From NCBI GenBank assembly GCA_947631185.1, contig CANRKJ010000014.1, positions 1-50,313 of the forward strand: a stretch of DNA of 50,313 nt, read 5' to 3'. The DNA is from an uncultured Clostridia bacterium (lineage in GTDB: Bacteria > Bacillota > Clostridia > TANB77 > CAG-508). Numbering within the stretch: the first letter of the stretch is position 1; each line of letters starts with the position of its first letter. The notes under the pieces were generated by a model. That model ran no database searches. It was given only the letters and a program-made list of their open reading frames with translations, and was not told the DNA's origin. Positions 1-8,545 of the stretch are shown here, in pieces. The translations under genes were made by a program, and so were the position numbers.

Positions 1-51
1 TGTCAACAACTTTTTTAAAACTTTTTAAAAAACTTTTTTGAAGTATTTTTT

Positions 52-111
52 TGCAAAAAAAGATGCTAAAATTTTGTCGATTTTTGTCTAACAGCAAGAC
101 CTATTTTAGCA
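52..111 (-). terminator. Probable intrinsic terminator after the HD gene
   Basis: Read on the minus strand, arms TGCTAAAAT and ATTTTAGCA (plus 103-111 and 64-72) can pair and are followed by a T-rich run (plus 53-60). It lies just past the HD gene stop and probably ends the argS-HD transcript. The loop is long (about 30 nt) and holds a second small GTC/GAC pairing, so the exact fold is uncertain. Confidence 0.55.
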
Positions 112-127
112 CCCTATTTTAACTGTG

Positions 128-865
128 TCAATACCAATTTTTATGAAAAGTTAAAATTTTATTCTTAATAACTTCAATTTTATTATTATCTATTTTTCCT
201 TCTAAACATTGGATCTTCTTATTTATTAAATTTTTTTCATTTATAATTTCCATACTTTTTTTAAAATTAATATCAAAAATAAAATTTAAAGTAATAAATA
301 CTCTCTTTATGTCAGATTCTTTTTTACCATCTCTCACAACTAATCTTTGTTCAACAATTGCATTAAAAACTTCATATGGAATATTGTAATCATTATCTAA
401 TATCTCATTTCCTTGTAAATCCATAATATCTAATTTATCAGCATCTCTTACTAATTTAGCAAAAAACATTTCTTTTTTAGTTAATCCACTCTCTACTTCA
501 AATTTGTTATGATTTTTTACTGCCTTTAATACAATTTTTTTATCAATATCTTTGTATACATATTTTTCAATATAATTATTTTCTAGCAAGATTTCAAATC
601 CAATATCTCCATGATCAAAAGATAATTTATCTATATATGTTCCAAATTCTGTTTCTTGTTTAAATCTAGCTATATCATGAAGTAATGCACAAACTGAAGC
701 CAAATATACATCATGTTCATTTAAATTTTCACTTTTGGCTATATTTATTGCATATTCCACTACTCTAAATGTATGTTTATATTTTCTTTTTATATTTTCA
801 TTATTAAAATCAAATTGTTTAGCGTATTTATTAAATTCAATTATCGCTTCATCAAATTTATCCAT
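128..865 (-). CDS. HD-domain phosphohydrolase
   Basis: Putative cytosolic metal-dependent phosphohydrolase of the HD superfamily, 245 aa; the substrate cannot be told. The metal ligands appear in the usual order: a His in KYKHTFRV near the N-terminus, the HD pair in LLHDIARF, His in FDHGDIG, His in VKNHNKF and Asp in RDADKLD. The reading frame is open further upstream, but an AAGGAGC ribosome site lies just before ATG 865 and the preceding 17 codons overlap argS, so 865 is preferred. It follows argS after 22 bases and is probably co-transcribed from the T-box promoter; no functional link to arginine charging is evident. Confidence 0.85.
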   Translation of the reverse strand: MDKFDEAIIEFNKYAKQFDFNNENIKRKYKHTFRVVEYAINIAKSENLNEHDVYLASVCALLHDIARFKQETEFGTYIDKLSFDHGDIGFEILLENNYIEKYVYKDIDKKIVLKAVKNHNKFEVESGLTKKEMFFAKLVRDADKLDIMDLQGNEILDNDYNIPYEVFNAIVEQRLVVRDGKKESDIKRVFITLNFIFDINFKKSMEIINEKNLINKKIQCLEGKIDNNKIEVIKNKILTFHKNWY

Positions 866-887
866 TTTCGCTCCTTTGTTAAATACA

Positions 888-2594
888 TTACATTCTATCT
901 GGCATTTCAATTCCAAGCAAACTACAGCCGGATTTTAATACCATACCAACACAATAAGTTAAATAAGCTCTAGCATCTTGAATATATTTTTGCTCTCCTA
1001 TTATTTTATTTTCATTGTAAAAAATACTATAACTCTGAGCAAGTTCAATTAAAAATCTTGTTAGCAAACATGTTTCATTTTTCTCAGTAACACTTTTTAA
1101 AATATCTCCAAAATTATATAAGTAATTTATTACATTCATGCTTGCTTTATCTTGAAGACTTGTATAATACTCTTCGTCAAATTCTGGAATATACCCTAAT
1201 TTTTCTAAAACACTTTTTGTTCTTACATATATATATTGAACATAAGGTCCAGTCTCACCTTGAAAATTTAAAACTTGATTCCAATCAAATACTTGATCTT
1301 TGATTAAAGTATTACATAAATTATTAAATACTACAGCTCCAACTCCAATTTTTTTAGCATTTTCATCTTTGTTATCCATATCAGGATTCTTTTCTTCAAT
1401 AATTTTTTGAACTCTATCAATCGCCTCATTAAGAACATCTTCTACCTTAACAACAGTTCCTTCCCTTGTTGACATTTTTCCAGTTGTAAGTCTTGTCATT
1501 CCATATTGAATATGTTCTAATCCATTTTTACATTTTTCAGGAATATCTAAAAATTTTGCTACTTCAAATATTTGTCTAAAGTACAATGCTTGTTCATAAG
1601 CAACTACATATAAACATTTATCAAAATCATAAGTTTTAGCTCTATATTTTATTGCAGATAAATCTCTAGCAGCATAAGTAGTTGAATCGTCAGATTTCTT
1701 GATCATACAAACTCCCAATTTTTTATCTTCTAAATCAACTATTTTAGCTCCTTCTGATAATACTAATTTTCCTTCATTTTCTAAATCTTTTATAATCAAA
1801 TCTGTTTCCTTGGCACACTCATATTCTCCTCGTAATGAATCAAATTCTACTCCTAATATGTTATAAATCTTCTGAAATTCTTTTAAACTTAATTCTCTAA
1901 AATCTTTCCATAATTTTGTACAGTATTCATCACCATTTTCTAACAATTTAAAATTATTTCTACATGCATTTAATACATTCTCATCCTTTTTACATAAATC
2001 ATTTATTCTAACATATATTTTCATTAATTCATTTATTGGATCTTTTGATAAATCATATTCTGAACCCCATTTCTTATATCCTTCAATTAATTTTCCAAAT
2101 TGAGTTCCATAATCTCCTAAATGATTTATTCTTATAACATTATATCCTTGTGACTTATATATTCTAGCCAATGAAGCTCCAATTATAGTTGTTCTTAAAT
2201 GTCCAATATGAAAAGGCTTTGCAATATTAGGTGCTGAATATTCAATACATATATTTTTTTCATTTCCTATATTGCTAAATCCGAATTCTTCTTTTTTATC
2301 GTTAAATTCTTTTAAAACTTCTTTGCACAATTTTTGTTTATTTACATAAAAATTTAAATATCCATTAACATTTTCTATATTTGTTAAATAATCATCTAAT
2401 TTTATTGATTCTTTTATATCACTAGCAATCATCACTGGAGATTTTTTTAAAACTTTTGCTAATTTAAAACATGGAAATGCATAATCTCCCATATCCTTAT
2501 TAGGTGGAATTTCTATATAATTTTCTATTTCTTCTGTATCAATTTTTATTACATCTGATATTTTTTCAGTAATAATCTTTTTAAAATCTAACAT
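888..2594 (-). CDS. argS: Arginyl-tRNA synthetase
   Basis: Class I aminoacyl-tRNA synthetase that charges tRNA-Arg with arginine; 568 aa, normal for the family. The N-terminal additional domain (about residues 1-90) is followed by the Rossmann core with HIGH at residues 129-132 (PFHIGHLRTT), the second signature as GKMSTREGTVV in place of KMSKS (usual for ArgRS), and a helical C-terminal anticodon-binding domain ending in the typical SLLGIEMPDRM. Start: ATG preceded by AAAGGAG. A T-box riboswitch with a putative AGA specifier lies upstream, so expression should rise when tRNA-Arg is uncharged. Read-through into the HD gene is likely. Confidence 0.98.
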   Translation of the reverse strand: MLDFKKIITEKISDVIKIDTEEIENYIEIPPNKDMGDYAFPCFKLAKVLKKSPVMIASDIKESIKLDDYLTNIENVNGYLNFYVNKQKLCKEVLKEFNDKKEEFGFSNIGNEKNICIEYSAPNIAKPFHIGHLRTTIIGASLARIYKSQGYNVIRINHLGDYGTQFGKLIEGYKKWGSEYDLSKDPINELMKIYVRINDLCKKDENVLNACRNNFKLLENGDEYCTKLWKDFRELSLKEFQKIYNILGVEFDSLRGEYECAKETDLIIKDLENEGKLVLSEGAKIVDLEDKKLGVCMIKKSDDSTTYAARDLSAIKYRAKTYDFDKCLYVVAYEQALYFRQIFEVAKFLDIPEKCKNGLEHIQYGMTRLTTGKMSTREGTVVKVEDVLNEAIDRVQKIIEEKNPDMDNKDENAKKIGVGAVVFNNLCNTLIKDQVFDWNQVLNFQGETGPYVQYIYVRTKSVLEKLGYIPEFDEEYYTSLQDKASMNVINYLYNFGDILKSVTEKNETCLLTRFLIELAQSYSIFYNENKIIGEQKYIQDARAYLTYCVGMVLKSGCSLLGIEMPDRM

Positions 2595-2672
2595 AATTCA
2601 TTACTCCTTTATTTTAATATTAATATTGGTTAAAATTTTATATAAGAAGTTCAGAGAACTTTCTTATAATAC

Positions 2673-2699
2673 AAAAAAGCCTCTGGAATATCCAGAGGC
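2673..2699 (-). terminator. T-box terminator hairpin
   Basis: GCCTCTGG/CCAGAGGC perfect 8-bp stem (plus 2679-2686 and 2692-2699) followed on the minus strand by TTTTTT. This is the regulated terminator of the argS T-box; its 5' side lies just after the T-box core. A second inverted repeat, TATAAGAA/TTCTTATA (2641-2668), lies between it and argS. Confidence 0.9.
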
Positions 2700-2910
2700 G
2701 CAATACTTGCACGGTACCACTCTAGTTAATTTATAATATATAAATCACTCTAACCTTTTAACGCAGGTAAACGAATTTATCTACTAACCGAATGTTTTCA
2801 ATAAATCACTCCTAAGTTCTATTCATTATTTTTCATATTACTAGACTTTCACTCTGTTCTAGCTCGCTAAAATAATTCAAATAACTACTTCTCTTAATCA
2901 ACGATTTCAC
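2673..2910 (-). promoter_or_regulatory. T-box leader of argS
   Basis: On the minus strand the leader carries the T-box core AGAGTGGTACCGTG (plus 2710-2723), very close to the consensus AGGGTGGNACCGCG, followed by a G+C-rich terminator. The bulge UGGU matches a tRNA ending in ACCA, that is discriminator base A. Upstream, a distal stem CTAG...CTAG and the block GAATAGAACTTAGGAGTG look like the specifier region of Stem I. The triplet AGA (plus 2818-2820), an Arg codon, sits where the specifier is expected. The core motif is clear; the specifier assignment is by hand and less certain. Uncharged tRNA-Arg would stabilise the antiterminator. Confidence 0.9.
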
Positions 2911-2916
2911 AAACAA

Positions 2917-2945
2917 ATTATATTATATTTTTATATTTTTGTCAA
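2917..2945 (-). promoter_or_regulatory. Promoter of the argS T-box transcript
   Basis: TTGACA (plus 2940-2945) and TATAAT (plus 2917-2922) with a 17-bp spacer, a perfect vegetative sigma-A promoter. Predicted start is near 2910, directly before the first T-box stem. The -35 overlaps the stop codon of the upstream VanZ gene. Confidence 0.85.
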
Positions 2946-3421
2946 TTTTTACATACTTCTTGATTTTTTTCAGTACCTTTTCTTCTAATTATTTTTATAC
3001 TATTTATAACTAAACACATAAAAATTGATCCTGTTATAACTCCCATCGTATCTATAATTACATCAGTAAATTGACCACTTCTTCCATTAATGAAAAGTTG
3101 ATGTATCTCATCAGTTGAAGCATACAATAATCCTAATATAGTAGAAATTATCAATCTTTTTTCATCAATAATATTAAACGTTTTTAGCAAGGATAAAAAT
3201 AAAACTCCTCCTAAACCATATTCAGAAAAATGAGCTAATTTTCTAATGTATTGATCAATATAAAATATTTTTTCAGGATCTTTAGAAAACAATGATGATA
3301 TACGCATACTAAGTGATGTTGAAGAATATCCATCTTGATTAGAAAAACTAAATACTGAATACATCCACATTATTATTAATATTATTACCACTATTCTTAT
3401 TATTAATATTTTTTTATTCAA
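2942..3421 (-). CDS. VanZ-family membrane protein
   Basis: Small integral membrane protein, 159 aa, of the VanZ family, whose founder gives low-level teicoplanin resistance; most members have no assigned role. Seen: an N-terminal hydrophobic segment (about 5-27), the conserved RKLAHFSEYGLGG block, a membrane segment, then DEIHQLFINGRSGQFTDV with the characteristic acidic and His residues, and a last hydrophobic stretch before a basic tail. The start is TTG, preceded by AAGGAG. It is the last gene of a probable operon with the RNHCP and nucleoside kinase genes (12-base gap). The argS promoter overlaps its end. Confidence 0.85.
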   Translation of the reverse strand: MNKKILIIRIVVIILIIMWMYSVFSFSNQDGYSSTSLSMRISSLFSKDPEKIFYIDQYIRKLAHFSEYGLGGVLFLSLLKTFNIIDEKRLIISTILGLLYASTDEIHQLFINGRSGQFTDVIIDTMGVITGSIFMCLVINSIKIIRRKGTEKNQEVCKN

Positions 3422-3433
3422 AATTATTGCTCC

Positions 3434-3745
3434 TTAAAATTCATGTTTTGTAGAAAGTTCTATTATCAAATCCATATTATCATCTTCAGCAGATTTATTT
3501 CTCCTTATCATACCACATTTTTTACATCTAAATATAATAACATATCCTTTTTTGCTATCTATCTCAACACCTATGGGTTCTAATGAACCATGACACTTTT
3601 CTGCTCTATCACCTGGATTTTTATCGATATGTTTAGAAAATAAACAATATGGACAGTGATTTCTGCAAGAATAACCTAATTTTCTAACATGCTTACCACA
3701 ATTTTCACAATCAAATTCTTCGTCTATTACTGTAAAGTTTGACAT
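3434..3745 (-). CDS. RNHCP-domain zinc-ribbon-like protein
   Basis: 103-aa cytosolic protein of the RNHCP family, named for the motif visible here as CRNHCPYC. Cys pairs CENC, CRNHCPYC and CKKC suggest one or two structural zinc sites. Family function is not established. ATG is preceded by GGAGATAAA. It lies between the nucleoside kinase gene (9 bases upstream) and the VanZ gene (12 bases downstream), so all three are probably one transcript. Confidence 0.85.
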   Translation of the reverse strand: MSNFTVIDEEFDCENCGKHVRKLGYSCRNHCPYCLFSKHIDKNPGDRAEKCHGSLEPIGVEIDSKKGYVIIFRCKKCGMIRRNKSAEDDNMDLIIELSTKHEF

Positions 3746-3754
3746 TTTATCTCC

Positions 3755-5383
3755 TTATTCATAAATACTTCCACCAATAAATTCTCTAAGTAAAGAATTA
3801 TTTGGAATCATCTCTTCATCATCAAAGTCCTCAAAATATTTTAATAATGAAATTAATCTTCTTGCTTCGCTATATTCTGAATCTTTTTGAGTTATTTCGC
3901 TTAATAAAGGAATTGCATACCTTTTTAATGCTGATAATTCATATACAATTGATGAATTAAACATGCAATCAGCTTCATCTTGATATGGAAAAATATTCTT
4001 TCTTTCTCCTCTATTAACAGAAGCCCACATTTCTAAAGTATGTTTTGCATCATATCCTCTAAATTTATAATCTCTAACGATTCTTCTTATGAGTCTCGTA
4101 TCAGTTGTAGAAATTCTATTATAGTAATCTATATTTAAAACAGTTAAATCACTAATATAAATTTTAAATTTATTTTCTTTAGGAATTAAATTAGTTAATT
4201 TATCATTCAAACAATGAATTCCTTCCATAATTAACACTTCATCTTGTTCTAATTTCATTTTATTTCCTTTATATTCTTTATGTCCACTAAGGAAATCAAA
4301 TGTAGGAATCTCAACTGTTTCTCCTTTGAGTAATTTTAGAATATGACTATTTAATAAATCTCTATCAATTGCTTCTATACATTCAAAATCATATTTATCA
4401 TTTTCATCTTTAGGATTATTTTCTCTTTCTACAAAATAATTATCTACTGAAATTGTTACAGGTTTTATTCCATTAACTCTTAAAGCCATTCCAAGTTTTC
4501 CAGCAAATGTTGTTTTTCCAGATGAAGATGGACCTGCTATTAAAATTAATCTAACATTACCTTTTTCCTTAACTTTATTAGCAATCTCAGTAATCTTTTT
4601 TTCATGTAAGGCTTCAGAAACCAAAATTAAATCTTTATTTCCATTTGCTCTTATTTTTTTATTTAATCTACTAACTGTATCTATTTTTAATAATTTATAT
4701 ATGTCATCATATTCATCCATTGCCGTAATTAATTTCAAACTTTGCTTTTTATCTATAATTTCGTCTGGATGATTATCACTTGGATATTCTACTAAAAAGC
4801 CTTTTCTAAATACTTTCAAATCAAATAAATCAGCAAAACCTGTTGATGCAGGCATTGTACCATAAAAATAATTATAATAATCTTCACAATAATATAGAGA
4901 TACCTTATCCTTATCTGCATTAACTTGTAATTTTCCTCTAATAGTTCCTTCTTTTATATAAAAATTTTCTGCTTCTTCCATTGTCATTATTTTTTTTATT
5001 ATAGGTATATCCAATTTTACTAATTCTTGCATTCTTGATTTTACTTTTTCTATCAATTCTTCTGTTAATTTACAGTTATCTACTTCACAATACATCGAAT
5101 TTACTAATTGATAATTAACATTAAGTTCCGCTTCTGGACAAACATCGTAAAAAGCTTTGCTCATTAAATATAAAAGTCCTCTTACATAAATTTGCTTACC
5201 TTCTTTATCTTTTCTATTTATAAATCTTATTTCACCATCTTGATTTAGTATTTGTTTTATAGATACCACTTCATTATTATATATAGCAGCAATTGTATCA
5301 CTTTGCATTTCATCTTTTAAAGCCTCTCTAATTTGAACCCTTTCTTTTATATTAAAATCTTTGCCATTACATTTAATATTCAT
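3755..5383 (-). CDS. Uridine kinase-like nucleoside kinase with TGS/ThrRS-type N-terminus
   Basis: P-loop kinase of the uridine kinase/phosphoribulokinase superfamily joined to an N-terminal half that resembles the TGS and second additional domains of threonyl-tRNA synthetase; 542 aa. Walker A is GPSSSGKT (about residues 284-291 from the chosen start), followed by SVDNYF and IMEGIHCLN, typical of uridine kinases. It should phosphorylate a nucleoside with ATP, but the natural substrate is not known. The open frame begins with GTG at 5389; ATG 5383 has the better spacing to GAAGG, so it was chosen. First gene of the probable operon with the RNHCP and VanZ genes. Confidence 0.85.
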   Translation of the reverse strand: MNIKCNGKDFNIKERVQIREALKDEMQSDTIAAIYNNEVVSIKQILNQDGEIRFINRKDKEGKQIYVRGLLYLMSKAFYDVCPEAELNVNYQLVNSMYCEVDNCKLTEELIEKVKSRMQELVKLDIPIIKKIMTMEEAENFYIKEGTIRGKLQVNADKDKVSLYYCEDYYNYFYGTMPASTGFADLFDLKVFRKGFLVEYPSDNHPDEIIDKKQSLKLITAMDEYDDIYKLLKIDTVSRLNKKIRANGNKDLILVSEALHEKKITEIANKVKEKGNVRLILIAGPSSSGKTTFAGKLGMALRVNGIKPVTISVDNYFVERENNPKDENDKYDFECIEAIDRDLLNSHILKLLKGETVEIPTFDFLSGHKEYKGNKMKLEQDEVLIMEGIHCLNDKLTNLIPKENKFKIYISDLTVLNIDYYNRISTTDTRLIRRIVRDYKFRGYDAKHTLEMWASVNRGERKNIFPYQDEADCMFNSSIVYELSALKRYAIPLLSEITQKDSEYSEARRLISLLKYFEDFDDEEMIPNNSLLREFIGGSIYE

Positions 5384-5448
5384 ATGCACCCTTCTTTCCT
5401 TAAGTATTGTTTATAATTATTTAGAAGTATTATAATCTTAATAATGAC

Positions 5449-5477
5449 TAAAAAAACAGATAGAAACTTTCTATCTG
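5449..5477 (-). terminator. Intrinsic terminator after the small membrane protein gene
   Basis: CAGATAGAAA and TTTCTATCTG (plus 5457-5477) form a tight hairpin followed on the minus strand by TTTTTTT (plus 5450-5456). It lies 5 bases after the stop of the 62-aa gene and separates it from the kinase operon. Confidence 0.85.
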
Positions 5478-5482
5478 CTAAA

Positions 5483-5671
5483 TTAAAAGTTAAAATATAA
5501 TAATAATCCTCCTATAACTATTATAGCAAATCCGATTATCTTTAGTCCTAATGTAGCATCATTAAGATCTCCTTTTGTAAAATATTTTTTTACTATTAAC
5601 CTAGCATCATATATAAATTTTATTCCACATACTAGAGCAATTATTCCTATAAAAAGTAAAAATACTCTCAT
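5483..5671 (-). CDS. Small two-helix membrane protein
   Basis: 62 aa with two hydrophobic segments (residues about 2-18 and 41-60), separated by a charged loop with KKYFTKGDLND. No family is recognised. ATG 5671 has AAGGATGTTGAA in front; the frame is open for 10 more codons but without a ribosome site. It stands alone between recG and the kinase operon and has its own strong terminator. Confidence 0.65.
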   Translation of the reverse strand: MRVFLLFIGIIALVCGIKFIYDARLIVKKYFTKGDLNDATLGLKIIGFAIIVIGGLLLYFNF

Positions 5672-5774
5672 TTCAACATCCTTCTTCTCTATATATAACA
5701 ATTTTTGTTTAATTTTGCTTTTTTATTGTAATATCATTTGTCTTTTTTGTCAATAGATACTTATTGTACTATAT

Positions 5775-7823
5775 TTATATTTCAATTCTATTCTCAAATT
5801 TTTTATTAACTAATAATTTTAATTTTTTATTTTCTTCTCTTTCTAAATTCTCATCTTTATTTATTATTTCCATAGCAATAGATTGAACTAATTTTAACAT
5901 TCCAATATCCTCAAATAAATTTGCAATTTTAAATTCTGGTATACCATGTTGTTTTGTTCCAAAGAATTCACCTGACCCTCTTAATTCTAAATCTTTTTCT
6001 GAAATAATAAATCCATCATTTGTTTGTGAAATAACTTTCATTCTCTCTTTTATAATTTTAGAATTTCCTTGATATTTTAAAATACAATATGACTGATATT
6101 CTCCTCTTCCAACTCTTCCTCTTAATTGGTGTAATTGTGCTAATCCAAATCTTTCCGCATTCTCTATTACCATAATATTACTATTAGGTACATTTACACC
6201 AACTTCTATAACAGTAGTTGAAATTAGGATATCTATTTCTCCATTTTTAAATCGTTCCATTATTTCATCTTTTTCTTTAGGCTTCATTTTACCATGCAAA
6301 TATTCTACTCTATAATTACTAAATATATTATTTTTATAATTATCTGCTAATTCCATAACAGACTTTGCGTCAATCTCTTCGTTTTCCTCAACCAAAGGAC
6401 AAACAATATAAGCTTGTCTTCCTTCTTCTACGTTTTTAGATATAAAAGCATTTACTCTTTGCTCAAGATTTTTAGTAACAGCATATGTTTCTATTTTCTT
6501 TCTATTTGGTGGTAATTCATCTATTATTGAAATATCTAAATCCCCATACAAGATTAAAGCTAAGGTCCTTGGAATTGGAGTAGCTGTCATTACTAATACA
6601 TTTGGATTATTTCCTTTTGACACTATTTTACTTCTTTGTCTAACTCCAAATCTGTGCTGTTCATCAGTAACAACTAACCCTAAATTTTTAAATATAACAT
6701 TTTCTTCTAATATGGCATGAGTTCCAATTAAAATATCTATTTCACCATCACTTAATCTTTTTAATATATCTTCTTTTTTCTTTTTAGTAGTACCACTTAT
6801 TAAAAGTTCACATTTTATTCCTGTATCTTTTAAAATTTCAGTGAAAGATTCTAGATGTTGTGATGCTAAAATTGCAGTAGGTGCCATCACAGCAGATTGA
6901 TATCCTGATTTTACAGCTTTATAACAACTAAGTATAGCAATAATTGTTTTTCCTGATCCAACATCTCCTTGAAGTAATCGATTCATAGGTTTATCCAATT
7001 CTAAATCTTTATCGATTTCTTCTAAAACTCTAAGCTGAGCTTTTGTTAAACTAAAAGGTAGTTTGTTTATAATATCACTCATATAAACATCTTTATCAAA
7101 ACTAATTCCTTTTTTATTAGAATCTATATTATTTTTCAAACTAAAAAGAGCTAATTGCATTGATAAAAGTTCTTCAAATACTAGCCTTTTTCTAGCTTCA
7201 AAAAAAGAAGAAAAATTATCTGGAAAATGAATTTGTTTTATTGCTTTATTTATATCATATAAATTATATTTTTCTAATAAATAATCTGGAAGAGTTTCTT
7301 CTAATTTTCCATCTACTTCTTTTAATGCTTCTTCTATAATTTTTCTAATTGTATTTTGAGACAAATTATAAGTTAATGGATATATTGGAATAATTTTCCC
7401 CGTATTTTTATCAACATTCTCTAAATCAAAAACAGGTGATTGCATTTCAACTCTCCCGTTTTTAACTGAGACTTTTCCATAAAATTTATATCTATTATTT
7501 ATATTAAAAGAATTTTTTAAATATGTCTGATTAAACCATGTGATTTGACAAATTCCTGTTTCATCTCGTACTGAAAGTTTGCAAAGAGTTAAATTTTTTC
7601 TTATTCGCACTTCTGATAATCTAGAAATTGGAATTGCTGAAATTAGTGATTCTTCTCCATCTTGTAGATCAGAAATATTCTTAGGCTTACTTCTATCTTC
7701 ATGTTCTCTAGGATAATATGTTATTAAATCTTCTAATACATATATCCCCAACTTATTTAAAAGTTTAACGCGATTGGGACCAACACCTTTTATAAACTGT
7801 ACTTCTTTTTTTAAATCTATCAT
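5775..7823 (-). CDS. recG: ATP-dependent DNA helicase RecG
   Basis: 682 aa, the normal size for RecG, which remodels stalled replication forks and branch-migrates Holliday junctions. N-terminal wedge/OB-fold region (about 1-240), then the superfamily 2 helicase core: Walker A GDVGSGKT, motif II VVTDEQHRFG (the DEQH form typical of RecG), motif III TATPIPRT, motif V TTVIEVGVNVP and motif VI QLRGRVGRG. GGAG lies 6 bases before ATG. It follows the 156-aa gene after 32 bases and is probably co-transcribed with it. Confidence 0.98.
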   Translation of the reverse strand: MIDLKKEVQFIKGVGPNRVKLLNKLGIYVLEDLITYYPREHEDRSKPKNISDLQDGEESLISAIPISRLSEVRIRKNLTLCKLSVRDETGICQITWFNQTYLKNSFNINNRYKFYGKVSVKNGRVEMQSPVFDLENVDKNTGKIIPIYPLTYNLSQNTIRKIIEEALKEVDGKLEETLPDYLLEKYNLYDINKAIKQIHFPDNFSSFFEARKRLVFEELLSMQLALFSLKNNIDSNKKGISFDKDVYMSDIINKLPFSLTKAQLRVLEEIDKDLELDKPMNRLLQGDVGSGKTIIAILSCYKAVKSGYQSAVMAPTAILASQHLESFTEILKDTGIKCELLISGTTKKKKEDILKRLSDGEIDILIGTHAILEENVIFKNLGLVVTDEQHRFGVRQRSKIVSKGNNPNVLVMTATPIPRTLALILYGDLDISIIDELPPNRKKIETYAVTKNLEQRVNAFISKNVEEGRQAYIVCPLVEENEEIDAKSVMELADNYKNNIFSNYRVEYLHGKMKPKEKDEIMERFKNGEIDILISTTVIEVGVNVPNSNIMVIENAERFGLAQLHQLRGRVGRGEYQSYCILKYQGNSKIIKERMKVISQTNDGFIISEKDLELRGSGEFFGTKQHGIPEFKIANLFEDIGMLKLVQSIAMEIINKDENLEREENKKLKLLVNKKFENRIEI

Positions 7824-7855
7824 TACATTCTCCTAATTAATTTCCAATATAAAAA

Positions 7856-8326
7856 TCAGCTGTTTTCCTTTTTCTCTACTGTTTTTCTCTTAAATAAATT
7901 TTTTATTTTATTTAACATAAACATATACCATTTTTCTTTGTATTCTATAGGTAACAGGTTTTCCTCAGTATCTAAACTTGGTCCACAATTACACAATAGT
8001 TCATCATCAAAATTTTCAATAACTTCATCTTTAAATCTTTCCTGCTCAACACTATAAATTTTTTTTAATCTATCCTTTTCAGCTTCATCATCTATCCAAT
8101 AATTCATATTCAAAAACGCTATTATAGCCACAGCTTTTCTAGAAACAGAAACAGAATTTATTGATTCAATATCATTTTTATTAAAATTAGTTCTGTAATC
8201 TTTATCCCTATTCTTTTCTATAAACTCATATAATTTTTTAGGAATTTTATCAATATATTCTTTACCTAAAAAATCAAGTAATTCATAAACCTCAGAATAT
8301 GATTCCTTAGTACTAGAAAATCTCAT
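7856..8326 (-). CDS. Uncharacterised 'IPKK' family protein (long form)
   Basis: 156-aa soluble, mostly helical protein of unknown function. The core (about 15-90) contains FLGKEYIDKIPKKLYEFIEKN, then a short spacer, then FLNMNYWIDDEAEKDRLKK; it matches the 94-aa protein encoded at 16467-16751 in the order IPK, aromatic-rich helix, DE-EK. This copy has a C-terminal extension with CNCG and a Lys-rich tail (KIKNLFKRKTVEKK). Ribosome site AAGGAAATAAT before ATG. It is the first gene before recG; nothing in the sequence ties it to recombination. Confidence 0.75.
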   Translation of the reverse strand: MRFSSTKESYSEVYELLDFLGKEYIDKIPKKLYEFIEKNRDKDYRTNFNKNDIESINSVSVSRKAVAIIAFLNMNYWIDDEAEKDRLKKIYSVEQERFKDEVIENFDDELLCNCGPSLDTEENLLPIEYKEKWYMFMLNKIKNLFKRKTVEKKENS

Positions 8327-8510
8327 ATTATTTCCTTCTTTCCTATCTTTTCAATTTGATTTTAACAAAGTTTTATTTAAAAGTCTAGTAATTTGAAAAA
8401 TTTTACTAAAATCATTTTTATAAAATTTCTAATATAAGGTATATAGCCTTAAATAATTATAAAATAATCAATATCTATTTCTTAATAAAAACGTTAAATA
8501 TATAGGTTAT

Positions 8511-8539
8511 TTGATTAATTTTAAAAAATTATGTATAAT
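8511..8539 (+). promoter_or_regulatory. Promoter of the pseudouridine synthase gene
   Basis: TTGATT (8511-8516), 17-bp spacer, TATAAT (8534-8539). The predicted start of transcription falls at or next to ATG 8546, so the mRNA would have little or no leader. Confidence 0.6.
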
Positions 8540-8545
8540 TCATTT

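Noticed and set aside
1-6. TTGACA on the minus strand at the left edge, as a -35 box.
   Set aside because: The -10 would lie outside the window, so the promoter cannot be judged.
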